Shown piece by piece: positions 25,060 to 35,700 of a stretch of DNA of 51,552 bases. A program made the translations under genes and the position numbers. The DNA lies in contig JAGSGY010000036.1 in NCBI GenBank assembly GCA_023954855.1, forward strand, positions 1 through 51,552. Reading direction: 5' to 3'. Source of the stretch: Pseudomonadota bacterium (GTDB lineage Bacteria; Myxococcota_A; UBA796; GCA-2862545). The notes under the pieces are model-generated. The model had not been told where the DNA came from, did not search any database, and saw only the letters and a list, made by a program, of their open reading frames with translations. Positions within the stretch are counted from its first letter, which is position 1, and each line of letters starts with the position of its first letter.

Positions 25060-25635
25060 TCAGGGGCGGTCGCGGGGTCCAAAGACAAAGGTGTAGCCGA
25101 CCTCGGCCCGCAGCAGCATGGTCTGGAGGTGCAGGCCAAAGTCGATCGCACCCGTCAGACCGGTGCGATGGCGAAGGGAAACGCGCGCCCGTGGCCGGAT
25201 CGCCATGCGATCGCCGAGGGCCCGGGAGAGTTCGGTTCCGAGCGCAATGTCGAGCTGATCGGCATCGCTATCGGTGGGCTCACCCCGCCGGGCAGCCACC
25301 GAGAGGGAAGCGCCGTCGCAGAATGGCGGTGAGGTTCCCGTGCACCTCGCTCCGTCCACATCAAGGGCGAGGACGGGTCCCAGGCGCCACTGATCGGCCA
25401 GTCGTGGGCGCCAGCCAAGCTCGACAGTACCGATGCCCGTCGCCTGAAACTCCATGTTGAAGACGGCCAGCACCCGGGCGCGCAGCTCAAAGCCGTGGTC
25501 TTCGCCGATCGACGTATCGATGACGGCCCCAGCCAAGGGAGCAAAACCATCGCTCGGGTCGACCAGAAAGGTGAGCCCCGGCGCGAAGGTGACCCAGGGT
25601 CCGGCAAAGGCGGTGGTGAGCAGAAGAGCGAGCAT
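25060..25635 (-). CDS. Small outer-membrane beta-barrel-like protein
   Basis: A 191-residue protein with a short signal (MLALLLTTAFAG) and alternating hydrophobic strands ending in an aromatic residue near the C terminus (LLRAEVGYTFVFGPRDRP). The pattern VTFAPGLTFLVDPSDGF and LGPVLALDVDGA fits a barrel of about eight strands; the C terminus ends in DRP and not in the usual Phe, so outer-membrane assignment is tentative. It follows, on the minus strand, the 420-residue exported protein by 31 bases, and precedes the aldehyde dehydrogenase. Confidence 0.65.
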   Translation of the reverse strand: MLALLLTTAFAGPWVTFAPGLTFLVDPSDGFAPLAGAVIDTSIGEDHGFELRARVLAVFNMEFQATGIGTVELGWRPRLADQWRLGPVLALDVDGARCTGTSPPFCDGASLSVAARRGEPTDSDADQLDIALGTELSRALGDRMAIRPRARVSLRHRTGLTGAIDFGLHLQTMLLRAEVGYTFVFGPRDRP

Positions 25636-25666
25636 TCTCCCCGGTTAGCCCACTTCGACGCGCCGG

Positions 25667-26929
25667 TCAGCGCACCCGGCCTAGGACGGCGCCCACGCGC
25701 AGGCCGATGCGAATGTTGTAGGGCACGACCTGGAGCGCATAGGTCGCCTCTTCCCGACCAAAGTTGGCCACCGCAATCGCCGTCGTCGCCGTATACCGCC
25801 ACCGTGCTCCACGGCGGCTCGGCGGAGGCTCCACACCGACTGAGGCCTCGAAGCGCCCCATGGTGGGACCCGCGCCAATCAGGAGCATCGGCTCTGGGAT
25901 CCAGGGCTTGGTCGTACGCAGCCACATACGCCCGTAGCCATACGCGAGCGGGACCGAGCGAGGCGTCGCTTCGGTCACGCAGGTCTCTGCATCTTCGGAA
26001 GCGACACCGGGTGGCTCATCGATCTCGCCGAGCACCCGGCACCCGCCTTCGAAGATCTCGAAGCTCTGCACGCCGAACCCGAGAGACGCCACCAGTGGTC
26101 CCGCCGAGAACGAAGGCCCTGCGTAGGCCGTACCCGCGGTGCTTCGCGACAGCCCAGCCCAGGAGATGTCGGCGTGTCCCAGTAGACCGAGACGGCCGTA
26201 CTGAAGCAGACCATCGACGCTGGCCAGGGGCATCAGGCCGACCCAGTAGCCATTGGCGGCGTAGTCCGAGAACTCGGGCACATCGGCGCCTTCGACGAGC
26301 GGCACATACGAGGCGGTCTGTCCGAGCGCGCCAATCGCCACTCCGCCCGAAGCGTAGAGCCAAGTCTCCGTCCGGCGCGGTCGCTCCACGGGTGCGGAGA
26401 CCCAGGCGGGATCCACCGCCTCGCCGTGCAGCCAACGGGTCTCGAACCAGCCCTCCTCCTCTTTTTGGACCAGGTACATGCCGCCGGCTGGGGGCAAGGT
26501 CTCCGAGAGTTCACCGTCCACATAGAGGACGACGCCCTCCGGCGCTGGCGGCCAAACCTCGCTCTGGACCGGCGGTTCCCAGCGGTTGAGCGGGTGTGCA
26601 CCCGAGACCAGTCGGTCGACGTTCGGACGAATGCGCAGGGCGGCCGCCATCGGGCCTTCCCACTCCCCGCCATGTGAGAACTCGACCACAGCGACCCCCA
26701 CGAGAAAGTCGGCCCACAAGCGCGGAGGTGGCGCGAAGGTCAGGCACTCGATTCGCCCGCGAACCTCCTCGACGATCGACGCATGGAGGGCGGCATCGTC
26801 TCGGTCAATCGCCGCCAGGGCGTCGAGAAACAGCGTGCGGAAGGCCTCTTCTTGGAGAGGCTCGCAGTCCGACGCGGCATGGGCGAGCGGAGAGCAGACC
26901 ACCGCCCAGAGAAGCAGGAGGACACGCAT
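25667..26929 (-). CDS. Exported protein of unknown function (420 aa)
   Basis: A 420-residue protein with signal MRVLLLLWAVVCSPLAHAAS (cleavage near AHA). The mature part has a helical N-terminal third (LFLDALAAIDRDDAALHASI), then a beta-rich region with many glycines and aromatics (SVDGLLQYGRLGLLGHADIS, PSFSAGPLVASLGFGVQSFE, YNIRIGLRVGAVLGRVR) resembling an outer-membrane barrel. Its ATG overlaps the kinase stop by one base (TGATG), so the two are coupled. Possibly an envelope target or partner of the kinase; this is inferred only from position. Confidence 0.75.
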   Translation of the reverse strand: MRVLLLLWAVVCSPLAHAASDCEPLQEEAFRTLFLDALAAIDRDDAALHASIVEEVRGRIECLTFAPPPRLWADFLVGVAVVEFSHGGEWEGPMAAALRIRPNVDRLVSGAHPLNRWEPPVQSEVWPPAPEGVVLYVDGELSETLPPAGGMYLVQKEEEGWFETRWLHGEAVDPAWVSAPVERPRRTETWLYASGGVAIGALGQTASYVPLVEGADVPEFSDYAANGYWVGLMPLASVDGLLQYGRLGLLGHADISWAGLSRSTAGTAYAGPSFSAGPLVASLGFGVQSFEIFEGGCRVLGEIDEPPGVASEDAETCVTEATPRSVPLAYGYGRMWLRTTKPWIPEPMLLIGAGPTMGRFEASVGVEPPPSRRGARWRYTATTAIAVANFGREEATYALQVVPYNIRIGLRVGAVLGRVR

Positions 26930-28632
26930 CAGTACTTGGGCTCACAAGTGAAGCGGATCCCGTTGCACTGAATGCGCACCACTGCCCCCGCAATCACCTC
27001 GGCCTTACCGACCGCGCTGAGCGGACCGTCACCTTCATCGCTGAAGTCCGCCCAGATATCGTAGACCCCTGCAGGCACCTCTCCGAGAGCTCTGTCCCCG
27101 CCCGCGGCGTCGCGAAGCACGATGCGAACGCCCGCGGGTCCAAGGACGGAACCAAGGCGGACGGGCACGGGCTCTGGGGCAGGCTCGACCACCACCGGCT
27201 CCAGCTCGACGGGCTCCGGGACTGGCTCGGGCACCACGACGGGCCGCGGGCGCGGTCGAGGCGCGACCGCCACGGGTTCCGGTGCGACAACGGCCGGCTC
27301 CGCAATGGGCTCGGGGATGACCTCGGCGACCTCAACAGGCTCCGCCGCGGGCTCCGCCGCAGGCTCCGCCGCGGGCTCGACTGGGGGCACCGCGGGCTCC
27401 TCGATGACGGTGGACGCCACGCCGGTCTCATTGGGAATGACCCACCACAGGCCGCCCAAGAGCAGCGGAATCACGAGTAGAACTGGCCACGGGAAACGTC
27501 GCTCCGCTGGACCCTCTTCGACGGACACCGCCTCCGCGACATCGACGGTGGAACCCCAAGTCCCGGACAGGCCCAGATCAATGGTCCGGTCCACGGAGTT
27601 CGTCGGCTGCGCATCCGAAAAGTCAGAGCTCCGACCCGAGAGCATCGACAGCGTCTGCTCGGTCAGCGTCTGACCGCTAAGGGGGCCGCCCGACCGTGCT
27701 GCACCCCAGTCAAAGGCACGAGACCAAGCCTTGAGCCGAAGTCCGGCAGCCCGATCGGCGAGCTCGTCGCACCGGCTGGCGACCTCCTCGGCGCCGGGCC
27801 GCTTCGTCGGGTCGAACGCGAGCATCTCGGCAATCAGCGGCACCGCGACCTGTGCGTCAGGAGGCAAGCTGGCGAGCGCAGCCTGGATGTGGGCGTCATG
27901 CAGCTCTTGCGAGGCCGCCGTTCGCGCCATGTCGACCGGCGACGCATCCGGGAACAAGCGCTCCCCACAGAGCGCCTCGTAGGTCGTGCATCCCAGCGCG
28001 TAGATGTCGGATGCCGGATGGGCCGCACTCCTCGCGAAGCGCTCTGGGGCCATGTACGGCAGGCTTCCCATCATCGCCGTCGCGTTCGTCTGCGCTTCAC
28101 GCCCCGCGACAGCAGCCCAGGCAATGCCAAAGTCGAGGAGCTTCACCTCGCCGTGCCGGCCCACCCGAATGTTCGAGGGCTTCACGTCGCGATGCACGAG
28201 CCGCATCGGTGCAATGCCGTCCGCGGGCACGGTAGTGAAAGCCACATGCAGTGCCTCGGCCACCACCGCCACCACCTCGAGCACAGCGCGCGGCGGAAGC
28301 GGACGACCGCTCGGATCGGTCAGGTCGTTGAGGTCCGCGCCGTCGACGAACTCGGTGACCAGCGCGACATTGCCATCGAGTCCCGCAAGGTCGAGGGCCC
28401 GCAGAATGGCCGGGTGGTTGAGCGCCGCGAGCAGCTTGCCCTCATCGCGCAGCCGCCGAAGCGCATCGGGATTGGCATCGCGGAGAAGCTTGACCGCGAC
28501 ATCACTCTTCAGTCCCCCCGGCGAGACCATCGTCGCCAAGTAGACCTCTCCGAACCCGCCTCGCCCGAGGCAATCGCGCATATGGAAGCGCCGCTGCCGG
28601 TCAGCTCCGGGAGTGATGCGGGAGTTCTTCAT
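26929..28632 (-). CDS. Membrane Ser/Thr protein kinase with Pro/Glu-rich stalk
   Basis: A 567-residue Hanks-type kinase. Catalytic elements: G-loop GRGGFG at 23-28, Lys48, HRDVKPSN from 147, DFG at 167-169, and MAPERFA with APE at about 195-197. After a linker, one transmembrane helix lies near 382-400 (PVLLVIPLLLGGLWWVI), then an extracytoplasmic stalk of AEP/PEP repeats at about 410-490, and a small C-terminal beta-domain (VRIVLRDAAGGDRALGEVPA) ending with VVRIQCNGIRFTCEPKY, which resembles a PEGA-like module. Likely a sensor of the envelope that phosphorylates cytoplasmic targets, such as FHA proteins. Divergent from tamB; coupled to the exported protein. Confidence 0.92.
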   Translation of the reverse strand: MKNSRITPGADRQRRFHMRDCLGRGGFGEVYLATMVSPGGLKSDVAVKLLRDANPDALRRLRDEGKLLAALNHPAILRALDLAGLDGNVALVTEFVDGADLNDLTDPSGRPLPPRAVLEVVAVVAEALHVAFTTVPADGIAPMRLVHRDVKPSNIRVGRHGEVKLLDFGIAWAAVAGREAQTNATAMMGSLPYMAPERFARSAAHPASDIYALGCTTYEALCGERLFPDASPVDMARTAASQELHDAHIQAALASLPPDAQVAVPLIAEMLAFDPTKRPGAEEVASRCDELADRAAGLRLKAWSRAFDWGAARSGGPLSGQTLTEQTLSMLSGRSSDFSDAQPTNSVDRTIDLGLSGTWGSTVDVAEAVSVEEGPAERRFPWPVLLVIPLLLGGLWWVIPNETGVASTVIEEPAVPPVEPAAEPAAEPAAEPVEVAEVIPEPIAEPAVVAPEPVAVAPRPRPRPVVVPEPVPEPVELEPVVVEPAPEPVPVRLGSVLGPAGVRIVLRDAAGGDRALGEVPAGVYDIWADFSDEGDGPLSAVGKAEVIAGAVVRIQCNGIRFTCEPKY

Positions 28633-28753
28633 CGCGCCGATGATCGCTCACGGACGCCCCACTCGCAACCTTGCTCTCCAGGCAGCGCCCGCACCGCCTA
28701 AACTTATGGGCAATGCAGCCGAATCCGATCCCCGCCGCGAGCGTCTAGTAGGA

Positions 28754-31700
28754 ATGCGTTCCGAGGCCCCAAGTCGCACCCCGTTTGCGCGTCGCCTACG
28801 CGTTTTCGCCGTAGTGACCGCGCTGTCGCTGGCCTTGGTCCTGGTCGCACTCGTCGTCTACACCCAGACAGCCGCCTTTCAGCGGCAGGTCGTGCCGGTC
28901 GTCGAGACCCTCGTGTCGCAGCAAACCGGCGAGGTCTGCGAGATTGAACGGGTCAACATCAGCTTCTGGCCCCCCGGCGCCACGCTGCGCGGCGTTCGGC
29001 TCTGGAACCCCGACACGAGCGACGAAATCGTGAGCGTGGACCGCCTTCGCGCCCCGATCGTCTTGCGCCAAGGAGGCATCAAGCTCGGGCGACTCGAAAT
29101 CGATGCCCCCAAAGTGCACCTGCACCTCGAAGAGGACGGCAAGCTGCGCGAGTTCCGAAATGTCTACCGTCCGCCAGAGATCGCGCGACCGTCTCCCGAG
29201 CTGCCCTGGTCGACCCTGGAGATCGTCGGGGGCGAAGTGCGCGTCGATCTGGCGAAGGACCAAGGACACATCGCGATTCGCCGCCTCGAGAGTCGCAGCG
29301 ACAAGGAGCTGGCCGACATCTCGCTGCTCGTGCAAGTCGAGGTCGGCGACGTCTCGGAGAGCATTCCGCTGCGGGTGCCCAACGCCCGGATCGGCGGTAA
29401 GGTGCTCGATCTGCCGTCGATCCTCATCGAGCACCGCGTCGGCACCCTGGAGGGCTCACTCAACCACACCCTCGGCGGTGCGATTGCCGCGAGTCTGAGC
29501 GGCAACGTGGTGCTCGACGAAACCGAGCCCTGGCTCAAGGAACCTCGCGCCGTTCACGGTGACGCCCACCTCGATCTGCAGCTGACGGGAACGCCCAAGG
29601 ACCCGAAGGTCGAGGCCGTCGTCATGGCGCAGGGTATCGAGCTGCAGCTCCCCGGCATCGCGTGGCCCGTGCTCTCATACCGGATCGGCGATGTGGTCGT
29701 CGCGGCGGACGCCACGAAGGAAGGCATTCGGATCGAACGGTTGGTGCTCACCTCAGGGCCCGGCAAGGCGAGCGTGTCGGGATTCATCACCCCAGAACTC
29801 GAGCTCGTCGGTGGACGCGTCATCATCGAGGACCTGTCCCTTGCGCACGAACTCCAGTCTAAGGATGCCGCCCCCACGCCGTGGGTCGACCTGCTTGGTG
29901 ATGCCGAGGTCAGCGTGGAAGGCACGCTCAATCCCCTGCATCTCGAGGGCCCTTTCGACCTCTCGGTCGCGAACCTGCGCGTGGGCGACCGACCGATCGC
30001 AGACCCGAATGTGTACGCGGTTCTCGACATGCCGCACGCGTATGCCCGCGGCATCTTGACCCTCGAGAAGGACCACATTCGCCTCAAGTCCCGCGAGGTC
30101 CAAGGCCCGAAGTCACGGGGCGCGGCGAACGTGCGCATCGGCTTTGGACCCGGCGGGCCTCTCGATCTGCGCTTCGTGCTCAACCAAGCCGACCTGTCCG
30201 ACTTTGCACCCCTTGGTGGCTCGCGCCTTCAAGGCAAAGGCCGCGTGTCTGGACGCATCCACGGCTTGTTCAAGGAGCTGTCGTTCGAAGGCCACGGCGA
30301 CGTGCGCGGCTTCTCGGTCACCGGCATCCCCTATGCCGACCGCCTCGTGACTCCGCTGTCGTCTCCGGACCTCAAGCGCCTGATGTTCACCGACGCCCGC
30401 GCCTGGCTCGGAGAGTCAACTTATGGCGGCACCTTCGAGATGGACTTCCAGTCGCCCCTGTCGCTCGACACCTCGCTGACCGTCGACAAAGGCCGCATCC
30501 AGGACTTCGTCGGCATGTTCGTGGAGCTCGAGGGCCTGACGGGCGACATGACCGGCAGCCTCGACTTGCACGGTCCTCTCTTCGACCTCGACGGCGAAGC
30601 CCACTTCGATCTCGCGGACATTGGGCTCTACGGCGAGCAGTTCCCCGTCGGCGCGGGCCATGGCTACATGGACACAGGCATCTTCACGCTCGATGACCTG
30701 CGGGTCACCCGAGAAGACGGGGACGAAGGCATCTTCTTGCGAGGAACCGTCGGTCGCGACTACGCGCTCAATATGGAGCTCGTGGCGGATGGTCTCACCC
30801 TCCAGACCCTCGATGCCCTCGAGGCCGCTGAGGTGCCTGCGACCGGCGATCTGTCCCTGTTCGCTCGCATCGACAACAAGATCTATGACCCAGCGCCGCA
30901 CGGCCAGCTCATGCTCACGAACACCCGCTGGCAACGCTCCGAGATCGACGACTCCACCGTGCGGTTTCGCACCACCCACGGGGTCGCGAGCTTCGAGGGC
31001 TCCTTGCTCGGCGGCACCACCGCAGTCGCGGGCACCCTGGGCCTCTGGGAAGAGCAACCCTACGAGATCTTCGCGTCCCTCTCCCGCTTTCCGGCCCACG
31101 TGCTCTACCCCGTCGCCGCGGACGGAAAGCCGATCGAGGCCCTCGGCACCGGCCAGCTGAATCTGTCGGGCCACTTCGGCGAGACACCGAGCCCTGTCGA
31201 CATCAACGCGGACGTACGCCAGTTCACCGTGAACTGGGACCACCACACCCTCGAGAACACCGGGCCCTGGCACTACGCACAGCTGGGAGACAGCTTCCAG
31301 CTCGACAACCTCACCCTCGCGGGCGGCGAGACGCGCATTCATCTCGAAGAGCTCCGTGGCGGCAACGGTGTGCGCGCCAAGGGCAATGGCGTGATGGACC
31401 TCGATCTACTGCGTGCCCTCGTGCCCGGGCTGACGCGCGCTGACGGCATGGCCACCTTCACCCTCGACGCCGAGGGAACTGCGCCGGACGTGCAGGCCGT
31501 CGCGGACGTCTGGATTGAGGGCGACCTCGTTCGCCACTGGTCCTTCCCCGAGTCCTTCGAGAACGTCACCGCGCGCCTCGTGGCCCGGCCCTCGGGCTAC
31601 CAGCTGGTCCGAGCCGATGCGGGACTTGGCGGTGGCTCGATTTCGTCGTGGGGCACCATTGACGCCAAGAACTGGACCCCCAGTCGCTACGACCTCCTCG

Positions 31701-32704
31701 CCACCGCCACCGACGCCCAAGTTCAGTGGGTCGACTACCTGCCAGCCGCCATCGGCGACGGAAACCTCGCCTTCTCGGGCCCCGCTGAGGACCCCCTGCT
31801 CGCCGGCAACATCGAGATCTCCGAGATGATGTTCTCAGACCGCATCGACTGGGAGGACTGGGTCGTCGAGTTTCGCGATGAGCTGCTCGTCGACGCCGTC
31901 ACGGGTGAGCAGTCCTACTTCTCACTCGACGTGAAGCTCGCCGCTGACCGCACCATCCATCTGCGAAACAACGTCGCCGACGGCACGGCCTCCGCAGAGC
32001 TGACCGTCCTCGGCAACACCGCCCGACCTGGGCTTTCCGGATGGGTCAAGATCGAGGACGGCGTCGTCTTCCTCGCCGACCGCGAGTTCTCGGTCGAGCG
32101 TGGCGACATCCTGTTTCGCGACCCCTTCACCTGGGACCCCGACCTGGACTGGGACCTGCTCACCCAGATCGAGAGCCGCGACCGCGACTATCGGGTCAAC
32201 TACATGGTCCGGGGCCCGTTTTCAGACTGGCGCACAGAGACCCGCTCGGACCCGCCGCTCGCCCAGGCGGACGTCAACACGCTGCTCTGGTTCGGCGTGA
32301 CGGCCGACGACCTCGAGGACATGGGCGAGCTCCCGCAGGCTGTCGCCCAAGGCGTCGCCGATCTGATCCTGGCTGACCTGTTCATCTCGACGCAGGCTAG
32401 CGACCTACGCGACGACATCTCGATCTTCGACCAAGTGGAGATCGTGACCGGCGTGAACGCGCGAGGCGACTACTCATCCGAGCCGCGCCTGCTCGTGAGA
32501 AAGCGCCTAGCTGAAGCCGCAGATCTCGAGATCACCGGCGAGATCAACCTGATCCGGCCCGACGACCAGTACTATCGCATCGATCAACCCCTCACCGACG
32601 CGTGGAGTCTCTCTGGGTGGTACGCGACCTACCAGCGCGACCGCACCCTCCCGATTGGCGGCGCCTACGGCATCGACCTGCGCGCGCAGTGGGAGTCGGA
32701 CTGA
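28754..32704 (+). CDS. tamB: TamB-like translocation and assembly module inner-membrane protein
   Basis: About 1316 residues. An N-terminal signal anchor (RLRVFAVVTALSLALVLVAL) is followed by an AsmA-like start (CEIERVNISFWPPGATLRGV), then a long run of beta-rich repeats, and a C-terminal DUF490/TamB domain with GWVKIEDGVVFLADREFSVE, VNYMVRGPFSDWRTETRSDP and DQVEIVTGVNARG. TamB spans the periplasm and works with an Omp85 protein, and AsmA-like relatives are now linked to glycerophospholipid transport. Starts at 28754 (MRSEAPSR) or 28706 (MGNAAESD) are both possible; neither has a well-spaced RBS. The next gene, an Omp85 member, overlaps its end. Divergent from the kinase. Confidence 0.9.
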   Translation: MRSEAPSRTPFARRLRVFAVVTALSLALVLVALVVYTQTAAFQRQVVPVVETLVSQQTGEVCEIERVNISFWPPGATLRGVRLWNPDTSDEIVSVDRLRAPIVLRQGGIKLGRLEIDAPKVHLHLEEDGKLREFRNVYRPPEIARPSPELPWSTLEIVGGEVRVDLAKDQGHIAIRRLESRSDKELADISLLVQVEVGDVSESIPLRVPNARIGGKVLDLPSILIEHRVGTLEGSLNHTLGGAIAASLSGNVVLDETEPWLKEPRAVHGDAHLDLQLTGTPKDPKVEAVVMAQGIELQLPGIAWPVLSYRIGDVVVAADATKEGIRIERLVLTSGPGKASVSGFITPELELVGGRVIIEDLSLAHELQSKDAAPTPWVDLLGDAEVSVEGTLNPLHLEGPFDLSVANLRVGDRPIADPNVYAVLDMPHAYARGILTLEKDHIRLKSREVQGPKSRGAANVRIGFGPGGPLDLRFVLNQADLSDFAPLGGSRLQGKGRVSGRIHGLFKELSFEGHGDVRGFSVTGIPYADRLVTPLSSPDLKRLMFTDARAWLGESTYGGTFEMDFQSPLSLDTSLTVDKGRIQDFVGMFVELEGLTGDMTGSLDLHGPLFDLDGEAHFDLADIGLYGEQFPVGAGHGYMDTGIFTLDDLRVTREDGDEGIFLRGTVGRDYALNMELVADGLTLQTLDALEAAEVPATGDLSLFARIDNKIYDPAPHGQLMLTNTRWQRSEIDDSTVRFRTTHGVASFEGSLLGGTTAVAGTLGLWEEQPYEIFASLSRFPAHVLYPVAADGKPIEALGTGQLNLSGHFGETPSPVDINADVRQFTVNWDHHTLENTGPWHYAQLGDSFQLDNLTLAGGETRIHLEELRGGNGVRAKGNGVMDLDLLRALVPGLTRADGMATFTLDAEGTAPDVQAVADVWIEGDLVRHWSFPESFENVTARLVARPSGYQLVRADAGLGGGSISSWGTIDAKNWTPSRYDLLATATDAQVQWVDYLPAAIGDGNLAFSGPAEDPLLAGNIEISEMMFSDRIDWEDWVVEFRDELLVDAVTGEQSYFSLDVKLAADRTIHLRNNVADGTASAELTVLGNTARPGLSGWVKIEDGVVFLADREFSVERGDILFRDPFTWDPDLDWDLLTQIESRDRDYRVNYMVRGPFSDWRTETRSDPPLAQADVNTLLWFGVTADDLEDMGELPQAVAQGVADLILADLFISTQASDLRDDISIFDQVEIVTGVNARGDYSSEPRLLVRKRLAEAADLEITGEINLIRPDDQYYRIDQPLTDAWSLSGWYATYQRDRTLPIGGAYGIDLRAQWESD

Positions 32705-35700
32705 TCCTTCTCGCCCTGCTTCCCACGCTGGCTCTGGCCCAGTCCCCCGCCGAGACCTTCGGCGGCGTGGAGATCGCCGACGTGCGTCTGCTCGCCCCAG
32801 AAGGCGGCCTACCGGACGAGAGCCTCGACGCCCTGTTGCGCGCGCAGGCTGGCGACGCGCTCTCGGTCTTTGCCGTGCGCACGGACCTCGCCACGCTGAT
32901 GCGCGTGGGCGAGTTCTCAGCCGCCGAAGCCGAGGCCGAGCCCTGGTTCACCCAAGACGCCAACGGTGACCTCAGACAGGCGGTGATGCTCACCTACAAG
33001 GTCTGGCCGGCTCCTCGCGTGGCCTCCGTGAACCTCAGCGGCGTCGAGGCCCTGAAGGCCCGCGACGTCCGCTCTGCGTTGGGCCTCGACCAGGGCGATG
33101 CGTTCTACGAGGAGCTCGATGCACCGACAACGTCAGCCCGAATGCGTCGCTACTACGCCAATCAGGGCTACCCACGCGCCCGGATTGACGTGCTCGCAGC
33201 CCCCACCGATGACGGCGTCGTCGTCGACGTCCTCGTCCAAGAAGGTGCACCCCAGAACTTGTCGCGCCTTAGCTTCGCCGGAGAGCTCCCGGTACCGGAC
33301 AAGGTGCTGCGCCGGTGGGCCCGCCGAGACGGCCTGCGTGACGGCAAGCCCATCGCCGCGGGAGCCATCACCGCGGCTCAGCGACGCATTCGAACTCGGC
33401 TCGCGCGCTTCTCGGCGTTCCGGCCCGAACGCACCGGATGGGTTCAGGCTCGCGTCACCCCCGCTTGGGTCGAGGAGGGCGACGACCTCGGCGTGACCTA
33501 CTCCATCGAACCGGGCCGGCGGCTAGACTTGGAGGTCAGCGGTATCCCCTGGCGCCCCAAGGCCAAGGTGCGACAGGCCCTGGGCATCAACGAGCGCGTC
33601 CGCCTCACCCGCGGCTTCATGGACGTCGCGCCCGACAAGGTCGCCTACTCGCTGGCAGAGCATGGCTTCTATGAGGCCTCCGCGGACGTCGCCTTGATTC
33701 CCGGGGACGAGGTCCAGACCTTGAAGGTCGACGTCACGCGCGGACGACGCCACGTCTTGCGCGGCGACCTGCCGTGGGGAAAGCGCGGCATCGCGTTCAC
33801 CGGCAACGAGGACTCGGACCACACCGCTCTTCGCACCGTGCTCGAGCAGGCCTCGCCCGAGGTCTTGCGTCTCGGCCGCATCACCGATGAGGAGCTCGAC
33901 AAGGGCATCCACGCCGCCGAGAAGTACTACGAGTCGCGCGGCCATCTCGACGCCGAGCTCGAGCTGACATCCTTCGAGGTCCGGCCTCGCCGCTTTCCGC
34001 GCTCGGTGATCGACGCCATCGCCCGGGCCATCCCCGGCGCCGCAGAGCGCGTGCTGGTCGACATCGAGATCGAGGTGAGGGAAGGCGATCTCACGACCCT
34101 CTCGGCGCTCACCGTCGAAGGCGCGGCCGAAGACGCCCAGCTCGACTTCGTTCAGGCCGAGGTCGCCGAGCTCGAAGGCGCCCCCTACTCACCCCAAGCC
34201 CTCGAGGTCCTCGCCAGGCGCATCGTCTCCGCACACCGCGATGCGGGCTATCTCGAGGCCGATGCCCGCGTCGTCAGTCGGCTCTACGACGCGTCCAGCT
34301 ACAACGCGACACTCGAGGTCACGAGCGGAGACCAGATCTTGCTCCGTTCAGTCGTGACGCGAGGTGCCCGGCGCACCCGCAACGGCTTCCTTCGGCGGGA
34401 GGTCGACCAGCAGGTGGGAACCGCAGTCACCTCCGAGAGCCTCGACGACCTGCGCCGGCAGCTGGTCGACCTGGGGATCTTCCGGACTGTCGACCTCGCC
34501 CTACTCGGCGATGAACCAGGCCGAGACCTGCTAATCACCGTCGAGGAACGCCCCATCCACTCGTGGGAGGTCGGCGGCGGTGGCTCGACCGACCAAGGCA
34601 TCCGCGCCTTTGGGCGGTACACCCGTCACAACCTGTGGGGACGCGCCCACCGACTCGATGTCTTCGGTGCCGTCGGCGTGGAGTACGCCAGTGACTCCCT
34701 CTCCGACTGGCGCCCAGACTTCCGGACCGAACCCGAGTGGCGAGCTGGGCTGACCTACACGGCACCGCGCTTTCCGCTGCGCTCACAGCGGGTCGTCATC
34801 GACTTGCTTCTGCGCGAGCAGCGCTTCGAGCGCACCTATGAGATGGGCCAGTTCGGCGTTGCAGCAGGCTTGATCACCGCCCTGCCCAGCAAGACTCAGA
34901 TCCGGCTCGGCGCACGCCTTGAAGGCCGACGACTCGAGGAAGCCGACGTCGGAGCCTTGCTGCCTGGAGAGGTCTGGACCGAGCACCTCCGTCCCGGAGA
35001 TGGCCCGCTGACGCGCTGGCGTGTCCAAGACACCCTCGAAGCTATTGCCCTACAGGACTGGCGCGACGACCCCCTCTCCCCGACTCGCGGCGCAGTCGTA
35101 CGCCTGCTCGGTGAGATCGCCCCAGGTGGCGTCGGCATCTCCGGGAGCTCCGTGTCGTTCATGAAGACGGAGGCCCGCGTCACCGGCTGGATCCCGCTTC
35201 GCGGCGCCACGCTGCGCATCACCGCGGAGGGCGGCCACGCGTTCATGCTCGCAGACGGCCTGCTGCCCCTCGAGGACCGCTATCGCCTGGGCGGCACCGG
35301 CTCCCTTCGCGGCTTTCGGCGCGACGCCGTCGGCCCTCGACGCCAAGTTGGACAGGTCGACGTCGACTGGCCTTCAGGCCTCGAGCCGATGCTCGCGCAG
35401 GCCACGCGCGACCACCCGACCCGCTGGGTCCCAGTGGGCGGCGACACCGTCGCACTCGGCATCTTCGAGTTGGTGCTCCCGCTGCCTGTACTCGGCATGA
35501 GTTCGTGGGACGGCTACGCACTGCGCCTGTTCACCGACGTGGGCAATGTCTGGCTCGTGCGCGGGCGCGACCTCGCCCACTCCGAGTCGGACGCCGTCCG
35601 GTCGATCTTCTCAGCCCCCGTTCGGGCCTCAGTCGGCGCAGGCATCTCGATCGAGACGCCCATCGGCCCGTTGGGTATCGATGTGGCCACCAACTTACAG

